In this document: positions 15,527 to 22,622 of the stretch, piece after piece | Layout: the number at the start of each line of letters is the position of its first letter | How positions within the stretch are numbered: position 1 is the first letter of the stretch | NCBI GenBank assembly: GCA_028876585.1 | Contig: JAGWRL010000091.1 | Span: forward strand, 1 to 25,687 | Source: Pseudomonadota bacterium | GTDB lineage: Bacteria; Pseudomonadota; Alphaproteobacteria; Rhizobiales; Beijerinckiaceae | Length of the DNA stretch: 25,687 bases | Direction of reading: 5' to 3' | The notes under the pieces: generated by a model | What the model was told of the DNA's origin: nothing | Seen by the model: the letters and a program-made list of their open reading frames with translations, nothing else | The model's database searches: none | Translations under genes and position numbers: made by a program

Positions 15527-17191
15527 ATGACCAAGGACTATAAATTCCTCGATCGGTCCCGTCGTCAGGCGAGCGTGCACGAGCAAAGCCTGATCGACGG
15601 CCTGATGCGCAACGAAGTCAGCCGCCGCGAGTTGTTGCGCCACGGCAGCGTATTGGGTCTGTCGCTGCCGCTGCTCGGCCGGCTCGGCGCCGCGGCGGGT
15701 CTGGCGACCGCGACCTCGTTGAAGCCGGCGCGCGCCGCGCCCGGCGGCGCGATCCGGGTGGCGATGGGCATGCCCTCCACCGCCATCGATCCGGTCGTCG
15801 TGCAGGACGCCAACGCGCTGACGATGTTGCAGCAGACCGGCGAATATCTCGCCATCGACGGTCCCGATCTCGTCCTTCGCCCCGTATTGGCGACGAGTTG
15901 GTCGCCCAACAAGGACGGCACGGTGTGGACGTTCAAGATTCGCACCGGCGTCAAGTTCCACAACGGCGCCGCGCTGAGCGCCAAGGACGTCGCGGCCAGC
16001 ATCAATCGCCTCGCCGATCCCGCCAACAAATCGAACGCGCTGTCGGCCTTCCGCGGCGTGTTGTCGGCCGGCGGCGCCAAGGCGATCGACGATCAGACGG
16101 TCGAGTTCCATCTCGACGCGCCGAACGGCAATTTCCCCTACATCGTGTCCTCGGACAATTATAACGCGATCATCGTCCCCGCCGACTACGCCGGCGATTG
16201 GGAAAAGACGTTTGTCGGCACAGGGCCGTTCAAGCTCGACAAATATACGCCGAAAGTGGGCGCGTCGTTCATCCGCAACCCGGACTACTGGGGCGACAAG
16301 GCGCTTCCCGACCGCACCGAATTCACTTTCTACACCGACATCCAACCGCAAATCCTCGCCCTGCAGGGCGGCGACGTCGACGTGATCAAACAGGTTCCCG
16401 TGCTCTCGGCGCTGCCTCTGCTCAACGATCCGAAGTTGAACGTGATCAGCATCGGGTCGGTGGCGCATCAGCAGCTGCATATGCGCACCGACCAGACGCC
16501 GTTCCAGGACAAACGGGTGCGCCAGGCGCTGGCGTTGACGCTGGATCGGGAAAAGATCGTGCAGGGCCTCCTGCGCGGCCGCGCCAAGGTCGGCAACGAC
16601 AGCCCGTTCGCAGCGCTCTATCCCTCGACGGATACTTCTGTCGCGCAGCGCAAGCAGGATCTCGCCAAGGCCAAGCAACTGCTCGAAGCCGCCGGGGTCG
16701 GCAAGGGCTTCAAGGTCACGCTGACCACCGAGAATTATCTCGAAATCCCGCAATACGCGCAATTGATCCAGAGCGCCGCCAAGCAGGTGGGGATCGCGAT
16801 CGACCTCAAGGTTGAGGATCAGGGCGCCTATTACGGCCAGGCGGTCCCGGGGAAATCGGATTGGTTGGATTCCACCCTCGGCATCACCGATTACGGCCAT
16901 CGCGGCGTCCCCAATGTCTACCTCTCGGCGCCGCTGCTGAGCACGGGCTCGTGGAACGCCGCCCACTTCAACAACGCCGAATATGACGGGCTGGTGAAGA
17001 GCTATGTCGGCGCGCTCGATCTCGCCTCCCAGCGCGCGACGGCTGGGAAGATCGAGCGTCTGTTGCTCGAGGAGACGCCGATCATTTTCGGCTATTTCTA
17101 CGATTATCTCGCGATCACCGCCAAGAACGTCAGCGGCGTCGGCTTCACCGCCATGTCGCATGTCTTTCTGGAAAAGGCGACGAAGGGGTGA
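15527..17191 (+). CDS. Peptide/nickel-type (family 5) ABC transporter substrate-binding protein, Tat-exported
   Basis: The product has 554 residues from ATG 15527, with GGGGAGAGG just upstream. The signal is twin-arginine: SRRELLRHG at residues 32-40, then a long hydrophobic stretch to about ARA at 70. The mature protein is a family 5 (DppA/OppA-like) binding protein: LRPVLATSWSPNKDGTVWTF and KIRTGVKFHNGAALSAKDV are the classic early blocks. FVGTGPFKLDKYTPKVGASF and DKRVRQALALTLDREKIV follow, and the end has LLLEETPIIFGYFYDYL. It captures a peptide-like or other oligo-substrate in the periplasm for the downstream permeases. The N-terminal region before the RR motif is ~31 residues, longer than usual. 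Ligand unknown; nearby methylamine-type enzymes hint at an N-methylated compound. Confidence 0.93.
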   Translation: MTKDYKFLDRSRRQASVHEQSLIDGLMRNEVSRRELLRHGSVLGLSLPLLGRLGAAAGLATATSLKPARAAPGGAIRVAMGMPSTAIDPVVVQDANALTMLQQTGEYLAIDGPDLVLRPVLATSWSPNKDGTVWTFKIRTGVKFHNGAALSAKDVAASINRLADPANKSNALSAFRGVLSAGGAKAIDDQTVEFHLDAPNGNFPYIVSSDNYNAIIVPADYAGDWEKTFVGTGPFKLDKYTPKVGASFIRNPDYWGDKALPDRTEFTFYTDIQPQILALQGGDVDVIKQVPVLSALPLLNDPKLNVISIGSVAHQQLHMRTDQTPFQDKRVRQALALTLDREKIVQGLLRGRAKVGNDSPFAALYPSTDTSVAQRKQDLAKAKQLLEAAGVGKGFKVTLTTENYLEIPQYAQLIQSAAKQVGIAIDLKVEDQGAYYGQAVPGKSDWLDSTLGITDYGHRGVPNVYLSAPLLSTGSWNAAHFNNAEYDGLVKSYVGALDLASQRATAGKIERLLLEETPIIFGYFYDYLAITAKNVSGVGFTAMSHVFLEKATKG

Positions 17192-17200
17192 GATAAGGGT

Positions 17201-17235
17201 CGCCGTCGAGAAGGTCGCTCGCCTTCTCGACGGCG
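17201..17235 (+). terminator. Perfect 14-bp intercistronic hairpin after the peptide-binding-protein gene
   Basis: CGCCGTCGAGAAGG (17201-17214), 7-base loop, CCTTCTCGACGGCG (17222-17235), 9 bases after the stop of the binding-protein gene and 35 bases before the permease start. No strong T run follows. It likely works as a leaky terminator or decay barrier that keeps the binding protein in excess. Confidence 0.65.
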
Positions 17236-17270
17236 CACTTTGTCAAGGCTCCATCGGGACAGGATTGTCG

Positions 17271-18233
17271 TTGCATTCCATCGCCTCGTTCCTGCTTCAG
17301 CGACTGGGCTGGGCCGTCGTGACGCTGCTGTTGCTCAGCGTCATGGTGTTCTTCGGCGCCCAGGTGCTGCCAGGCAATATCGGCCGCGCGATCCTGGGGC
17401 CGCTCGCCGACGCCGCCGCCGTCATCGCCCTCAATCACGAGCTCGGCGTCGATCGGCCGCTTTGGGTGCAGTATTTGGACTGGATCACCCATTTCATCCG
17501 CGGCGACATGGGCAAGTCGTTCATCTACCATACGCCAGTGTTTCCATTCGTGCTCGAGGCGCTCATGAAATCGCTGGCGCTGGCGCTCGTCGTCGCCGTC
17601 CTCGTCATTCCGATTTCGCTGGCCGGCGGCGTTCTCGCCGCGCTCAAGGCCAATCGCTCTACGGACCGCATCATTACGCTCGTCGGATTGTCGATGACGA
17701 TCATTCCGGAATTCGCTTCGGGCATCGTCCTCATTCTCGTCTTCGGCGTCTGGCTGCACTGGTTCCCGATTTCCGCCAAATGGGCCGATGGCGCCGGCGT
17801 GTTCGAGCGGCTCGATCATCTGATCCTGCCGGCGCTGCCGTTGGTGCTGATCCTGTTCGGCTATATCGCCCGCATGGCGCGGGCGGGCACGATTGCGGCG
17901 CTGGACTCCGATTACGCCCGCACCGCGATTCTGAAAGGGCTGCCGAGCCGCACCGTGATCTGGCGCCACGTGCTGCGCAACGCGTTGCTGCCGACGATCA
18001 GCGTCATCGGCACGCAGGTCGGTTATCTCATCGGCGGGCTCGTCGTCGTCGAGACGCTGTTCAACTACCGCGGCATCGGAGCGCTGATCTTTTCGGCCGC
18101 CAAGGCTAAGGATTTTCCGATGTTGCAGGCCGGCGTGCTGACGGTCGGCCTGTGCTACACCCTGGCCGCGATCCTGGCTGACCTGCTGTTTTATCTGCTC
18201 AACCCGCGCCTGCGGTTGGGAGGCGGGCGTTGA
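17271..18233 (+). CDS. Peptide-type ABC transporter permease (DppB/OppB-like)
   Basis: The product has 320 residues if it starts at TTG 17271, the first codon with a well-placed AGGA (17261-17264); a second TTG at 17265 is possible and no ATG lies near. The N-terminal helix FLLQRLGWAVVTLLLLSVMV is the standard DppB start. LGVDRPLWVQYLDWITHFIR and GDMGKSF follow, then several membrane helices. The EAA-type loop DYARTAILKGLPSRTVIWRH and LRNALLPTISVIGTQVGYLI are conserved. The end FNYRGIGALIFSAAKAKDFP is the family's last loop. It forms half of the membrane pore. The stop TGA overlaps the next TTG start (TTGA at 18230-18233). Confidence 0.9.
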   Translation: MHSIASFLLQRLGWAVVTLLLLSVMVFFGAQVLPGNIGRAILGPLADAAAVIALNHELGVDRPLWVQYLDWITHFIRGDMGKSFIYHTPVFPFVLEALMKSLALALVVAVLVIPISLAGGVLAALKANRSTDRIITLVGLSMTIIPEFASGIVLILVFGVWLHWFPISAKWADGAGVFERLDHLILPALPLVLILFGYIARMARAGTIAALDSDYARTAILKGLPSRTVIWRHVLRNALLPTISVIGTQVGYLIGGLVVVETLFNYRGIGALIFSAAKAKDFPMLQAGVLTVGLCYTLAAILADLLFYLLNPRLRLGGGR

Positions 18234-19075
18234 GCGGCGCGGCGGCGGCGTCGCGCTGGCGCGATATTCGCCGCTCGGCTCTGCGTTCGCCGACCTTCCT
18301 GTGCGGCGCGGCGATCGTATTGTTCTGGGTCGTCTGCGCCCTGTTCGGCCCCTGGCTGACTCCCTACGATCCCCTGGCCGACGACGTCATCAACTCGCTG
18401 ACGCCGCCTTCGCCCGAACACTGGTTCGGCTCCGACCAACTCGGCCGCGACGTGTTCTCGCGCGTGATCGCCGGCGCGCGCGACATTCTCACCGTGGCGC
18501 CGCTGGCGACCCTGCTCGGCACGGTCGCGGGCACGGCGCTCGGCCTCGCGTCCGGCTATTACGGCGGCGTCTTTGATGCGATCGTGGGCCGCATCGTCGA
18601 CGCCTTTCTGGCGCTGCCGTTGATAGTCGTCTCGCTGCTCGCGCTGGTCGCGCTCGGCAGCTCCAACGCCACCGTCATCTTCGTCATCGGCCTCAGCTTC
18701 ACGCCGATCATCGCGCGAACGGTGCGCGCGGCGGTGCTGGGCGAGCGCGAACTGGACTATGTCGTCGCCTCGCATCTGCGGCTGGAGTCGGACGCCTATG
18801 TCATGTTCGTCGAGATTCTGCCCAACGTCATCGCGCCGGTGCTGGTCGAGGCGACGGTGCGGCTCGGCTATGCGATCTTCGCGGTGGCGACGCTCAGCTT
18901 CCTGGGCTTCGGCATCCAGCCGCCATCGCCCGATTGGGGCCTCTCGATCGCCAGCAATTATAGCCTGGTCGCCAACTATTGCTGGACGGTGCTGTTCGAC
19001 GCGCTCGCGATCGCCTCGCTGGTGATCGGCGTCAATCTGTTGGCCGATGGGGTCGAAAATGCCGTCCGCGATTGA
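18230..19075 (+). CDS. Peptide-type ABC transporter permease (DppC/OppC-like)
   Basis: The product has 281 residues from TTG 18230, which overlaps the previous stop and has GGGAGG at ~6 bases; no closer ATG exists. The N-terminal segment has a helix (FLCGAAIVLFWVVCALFGPW), then LTPYDPLADD and HWFGSDQLGRDVFSRVIAGA, the hallmark block of DppC-type permeases. The membrane core includes LASGYYGGVFDAIVGRIVDA. The EAA loop reads ELDYVVASHLRLESDAYVMF and EILPNVIAPVLVEA; the usual A..lGAs glycine is lost (HLRLES), though the rest is intact. The end FLGFGIQPPSPDWGLSI is typical. It pairs with the preceding permease. The ATPase gene start lies inside its last codons. Confidence 0.9.
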   Translation: MSGAAAASRWRDIRRSALRSPTFLCGAAIVLFWVVCALFGPWLTPYDPLADDVINSLTPPSPEHWFGSDQLGRDVFSRVIAGARDILTVAPLATLLGTVAGTALGLASGYYGGVFDAIVGRIVDAFLALPLIVVSLLALVALGSSNATVIFVIGLSFTPIIARTVRAAVLGERELDYVVASHLRLESDAYVMFVEILPNVIAPVLVEATVRLGYAIFAVATLSFLGFGIQPPSPDWGLSIASNYSLVANYCWTVLFDALAIASLVIGVNLLADGVENAVRD

Positions 19076-21077
19076 GCGCGCCGCCGCCGCGCCGGCGTTG
19101 GAATTCGACAATCTTCGCGTCGCCTACAAGGTGCGCGGCGTCGACCGCGAAGTGCTGCACGGGTTGAACCTGCGCATCGGCCGCGGCGAGGCCTACGGGC
19201 TCGTCGGCGAATCCGGTTGCGGCAAGTCGACGGCGGCGCTGGCCGCGATGCGCTATCTGCCGCGAAATGGACGGCTCGTCAGCGGCGCCGTGCGGATCGA
19301 CGGGCGCGATCTCTATCGCCTTTCGAGCGGCGATCTGCGCCGGCTGCGCGCCGACGTCGTGTCGATGGTCTATCAGGACCCCGGCCGGGCGCTCAATCCT
19401 TCGCTGACCATCGGCCGGCAAATCCGCGAAGTGTTCGAGATCGGCGGCCGCAACGCCGCCGACAGCGCGGCGGGTTCGCGCGACATCCTCCGACGCGTCC
19501 GGATCGCCGATCCCGAGCGCGTGCTCGACCGATATCCGCACCAACTTTCCGGCGGCATGCAACAACGCGTCTGCATCGCCATGGCGCTGGTGTCCAATCC
19601 GACCTTGTTGATCCTCGACGAGCCAACGACCGGCCTCGATTCAACCATCGAAGCCGAGGTGCTCGACATCATCGCCCAGCTGCGCGCCGACCTCGGCGTG
19701 TCGATATTGTTCATCAGCCACAATCTGGCGGTGCTGGCCAGAATGTGCGACAGGGTCGGCATCCTCTATGGCGGCGAACTCGTCGAGGAGGGCGCGTCGC
19801 GCGACTTGTTTGACAGCCCGCGCCATCCCTACACCGCCGCGCTGTTGCAATGCCTGCCGCGCGCGGGCCAGCGCAAGGATCAGAGCCGGCTGCCGACCAT
19901 TCCCGGCGGGCTGCCGGGTCCCGGCGAGATCGTTGCGGGCTGCGCCTTCGCCGCGCGCTGCGGCTATGCGGATTCGCTCTGTCTGTCGCAGCCGCCCGCG
20001 CTGCGTGAGCTTGGCGATCGGCGCACGCGCTGTCACCATCCCGACAGGATCGCCGTCGCGACGAACCCTCAGGCAAGCGCGGCCAACGCGGCGCCGGCCG
20101 AGCGAGGGCCGCTGCTGTTGCGGCTGGATCGCGTCAGCAAGACCTACCCGTCGACGCGCGGCGCGGTGAAAGCTCTGCATAGCGTGTCGCTCGATCTTCG
20201 CGTCGGGGAGACGCTCGGCGTCGTTGGCGAATCCGGCAGCGGCAAGTCGACCTTGGCGAAGGCCATTCTCGGCCTGGCGCCGCATGACGAGGGCGGCCGC
20301 ATCGAACTCGACAGTCGGGCCGTGTCTCCGGATTTGCGGCGCCGCGAGCCGCTTCAGGTGAACGCGATCCAGATCGTGTTCCAGAACCCCGAATCCGCGC
20401 TCAACCGCTCGCATGCGATCGATCGCATCATCGGCCGGGCGCTGACGAAGCTGGGCGGGCTGCGCGGCGCCGCGCGTCGAGTGCGCGCGGCTTCGCTGCT
20501 CGAATCCGTGCGCGTGGCGGCGCGTTTCCATCACGTGCTTCCGCGCCAGCTTTCGGGTGGATTGAAACAGCGGGTCGCCGTCGCGCGCGCCTTCGCCGGC
20601 GAGCCGCGCGTCGTGGTGTGCGACGAGCCGACCTCGGCGCTCGACGTCTCGGTGCAGGCGGCGATCCTCAATCTGCTGGCGGATTTGCAGGCGGCGAAAT
20701 CGGTCGCCTACATCTTCATTTCGCATGATCTCGGCGTCGTCAGATATATCGCCGACCGCATCGTCGTGCTCTATCTCGGGCGAATCCTCGAACTGGGCGC
20801 GGCGGAGCAAATATTCGCCGGGCCGCATCATCCCTACACAGAGGCGCTGCTGTCGTCGGCGCCGTCCCTGGGCGAGACCACGCGCGGCCGGGTGATGCTG
20901 AAAGGCGAAATCCCGAGCCTGCAAGAACGCCAGACGGGTTGCGCGTTTCATTCCCGTTGCGCGCGCAAATTCGGCCCGCGCTGCGAAACCGAGGAGCCGC
21001 CATTGCGCGAGATCGAGCCCGGCCACGCGCTGGCCTGCCATCTCCCCATCGAGGAATTGGGCCGAGCCGGCGCCTGA
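19059..21077 (+). CDS. Fused double ATPase of a peptide-type ABC transporter (DppD-DppF-like)
   Basis: The product has 672 residues from ATG 19059 (GGGG just upstream; ATG 19047 would add four residues). Two complete ATPase domains sit in one chain. Domain 1: Walker A GESGCGKST (50-58), signature LSGGMQQR (163-170), Walker B LLILDEP (183-189), switch H221. Domain 2, from ~352: Walker A GESGSGKST (390-398), FQNPESALNRS, signature LSGGLKQR, Walker B VVVCDEP, switch in FISHDLG. Each domain ends in the peptide-transporter C-terminal zone with four cysteines (GCAFAARC...C...RCHHP; GCAFHSRC...RC...ACHLP); this region binds a 4Fe-4S cluster in some relatives. Fused forms of this length are known in Proteobacteria. 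It overlaps the DppC-like gene by 17 bp. Its stop abuts the convergent methyltransferase stop (TGATCA). Confidence 0.92.
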   Translation: MPSAIERAAAAPALEFDNLRVAYKVRGVDREVLHGLNLRIGRGEAYGLVGESGCGKSTAALAAMRYLPRNGRLVSGAVRIDGRDLYRLSSGDLRRLRADVVSMVYQDPGRALNPSLTIGRQIREVFEIGGRNAADSAAGSRDILRRVRIADPERVLDRYPHQLSGGMQQRVCIAMALVSNPTLLILDEPTTGLDSTIEAEVLDIIAQLRADLGVSILFISHNLAVLARMCDRVGILYGGELVEEGASRDLFDSPRHPYTAALLQCLPRAGQRKDQSRLPTIPGGLPGPGEIVAGCAFAARCGYADSLCLSQPPALRELGDRRTRCHHPDRIAVATNPQASAANAAPAERGPLLLRLDRVSKTYPSTRGAVKALHSVSLDLRVGETLGVVGESGSGKSTLAKAILGLAPHDEGGRIELDSRAVSPDLRRREPLQVNAIQIVFQNPESALNRSHAIDRIIGRALTKLGGLRGAARRVRAASLLESVRVAARFHHVLPRQLSGGLKQRVAVARAFAGEPRVVVCDEPTSALDVSVQAAILNLLADLQAAKSVAYIFISHDLGVVRYIADRIVVLYLGRILELGAAEQIFAGPHHPYTEALLSSAPSLGETTRGRVMLKGEIPSLQERQTGCAFHSRCARKFGPRCETEEPPLREIEPGHALACHLPIEELGRAGA

Positions 21078-22622
21078 TCAGGAAACCGGCGCCGCCCCGC
21101 CTTCGGCGCTGCGCCGGGCGATGAACCCATCCAGCGCCTCGGCCGCGTTCGCCGCCGACTCGGGAGCGCGAAACTCGGCGATCTTTCGTCGCCAGACTTC
21201 GCTCGCGCGCTGCGTCGCGGTCTTCGCGCCGTTGGCGATCCAGTTTCCGTGGTTGGAGAGATCGGCGACGACCGGCTCGTAGAAAGCCGTGCGATAACGG
21301 CTCATCGTATGCTGCGCGGCAAAGAAATGGCCGCCCGGCGCGACTTCGGTGATCGCCTCGAAACCGATGGACTCATCGTCGTCAGGAGCCGCTTGGCAGA
21401 GTTCGGCGACGGTTTGCAGCGCCTCGATGTCGGTGATCCATTTCTCGAACGAGACGCTGAGGCCCCCCTCCAACCAACCGGCGGCGTGGATGCAGATGGT
21501 GGCCCCGGCCAGCACGGCGCCCCAGAGGCCGAACAGGGTTTCCTGATCGGCCTGCACATCCGGCGCCGGCGACGCCGAACCGCCGCCCGAGCGCCACGGC
21601 AGGCCGATATGGCGCGCGAGTTGGCCCGCCCCCAGCGTCGCCTTGATGTGTTCGGGCGTGCCGAAAGCGGGCGATCCCGATTTCATATCGACGTTCGAGG
21701 AAAAGCTGCCATAGACGACCGGCGCGCCGGCGCGCACGAGTTGCGCCAATGTGAGACCGGCCAGCGCTTCGGCGTGCTGGAGCGTCAAGGCGCCGGCGAC
21801 CGTGATTGGAGCCATCGCGCCGGCCAGACAAAACGGCGTGATGATCGAGACTTGCCCGGCGCGCGCGAAATCGATGATGCCCTGCGCCATCGGGATGTCG
21901 AGCTGGCGCGGCGAGTTGGTGTTGATGACCGTGTAGCAATAGGCGGCGCTGGCGAATTCGTCCTCGCTGAGGCCGCGCGCCAGCCGCACCATCTCAAAGC
22001 TGTCGGATGTCTGCGGTCCGCCGCGCGCATAAACGTTGGGAAATTTGTCGGACAGCGTCAGTTGCGCGCGCATGAACGCGTAGTGACGCAGATGGTTGGC
22101 GACGTCCTGCGCCTCGATGAACGGCCCCTGCACATGCAGCACGTCGTAGCTCTGCGTCAACCGGATCAGGTCTTCGAGATCGGCGAGGTTGCCGGCGCGT
22201 CGCCCACGCGCGAGATCAGTGACGTTGGGCGCGCCGCAACCGCCCAGGAACGTCAAGGCGCCGGTCTCGAACACGAAATCGCGCCCACGGTCGCCGCCAC
22301 GCGCGACGAAGGATTTCGGCGCCGAGGTCAGCGCCGCCGCGACGATGTCGGCGCCGATGCGCACCATGCCGCTGTCTTCGTCGACGAGCGCGCCGGCCGC
22401 AGCGAACAATGCGCGCGCCTGCGGCAGCAGCACGCGCACGCCCAGTTCCTGCAACACGCGCAGCGCGGCGGCGTGGATCGCCGCTATCCGATCGTCCGAG
22501 AACACGCGCTGCGGCGTGAACGGGTTTTGCAGCCGACGATAATCGGGCTGGCGTGTTTCCGCGCCGGTCGCGCCGCGCCCGCGCCGGCGTGGACGTGAAT
22601 CGTTGCCGCCGGCCTCGCTCAT
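21078..22622 (-). CDS. MttB-family (trimethylamine methyltransferase-like) methyltransferase, non-pyrrolysine
   Basis: The product has 514 residues. The fold and blocks match the MttB superfamily: FTPQRVFSDDRIAAIHAAAL, VARGGDRGRDFVFE, FLGGCGAP..TDL.RG, DLEDLIRLTQSYDVLHVQGP, ITPFCLAGAMAPITVAGALT and ATICIHAAGWLEGGLSVSFE. True archaeal MttB needs pyrrolysine at an in-frame UAG; here the frame is read through without any UAG, so it belongs to the non-Pyl group. Some of that group demethylate glycine betaine, proline betaine, carnitine or related quaternary amines onto a corrinoid protein. No corrinoid-protein or reactivase gene is in the window. The ATG at 22622 overlaps the stop of the upstream dehydrogenase gene (ATGA, 22619-22622), so the two are translationally coupled. 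The arginine-rich first 25 residues are less conserved. Substrate unknown. Confidence 0.87.
   Translation of the reverse strand: MSEAGGNDSRPRRRGRGATGAETRQPDYRRLQNPFTPQRVFSDDRIAAIHAAALRVLQELGVRVLLPQARALFAAAGALVDEDSGMVRIGADIVAAALTSAPKSFVARGGDRGRDFVFETGALTFLGGCGAPNVTDLARGRRAGNLADLEDLIRLTQSYDVLHVQGPFIEAQDVANHLRHYAFMRAQLTLSDKFPNVYARGGPQTSDSFEMVRLARGLSEDEFASAAYCYTVINTNSPRQLDIPMAQGIIDFARAGQVSIITPFCLAGAMAPITVAGALTLQHAEALAGLTLAQLVRAGAPVVYGSFSSNVDMKSGSPAFGTPEHIKATLGAGQLARHIGLPWRSGGGSASPAPDVQADQETLFGLWGAVLAGATICIHAAGWLEGGLSVSFEKWITDIEALQTVAELCQAAPDDDESIGFEAITEVAPGGHFFAAQHTMSRYRTAFYEPVVADLSNHGNWIANGAKTATQRASEVWRRKIAEFRAPESAANAAEALDGFIARRSAEGGAAPVS

Noticed and set aside
15017..17161. A 714-codon minus-strand frame across the gap at 15.1-15.5 kb and the peptide-binding-protein gene
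   Set aside because: Most of it is antisense to a firm gene. A short piece in the gap (about 15240-15310, reading LLCDEIMVSVDGGRIGD) looks protein-like and could be a gene remnant, but no family was recognised.
19641..21041. A 466-codon minus-strand frame inside the double ATPase gene
   Set aside because: Arginine- and glutamine-rich antisense reading with no domain.
21078..22622. Possible pyrrolysine-containing MttB
   Set aside because: The frame has no internal UAG codon and ends normally, so it belongs to the non-pyrrolysine branch.
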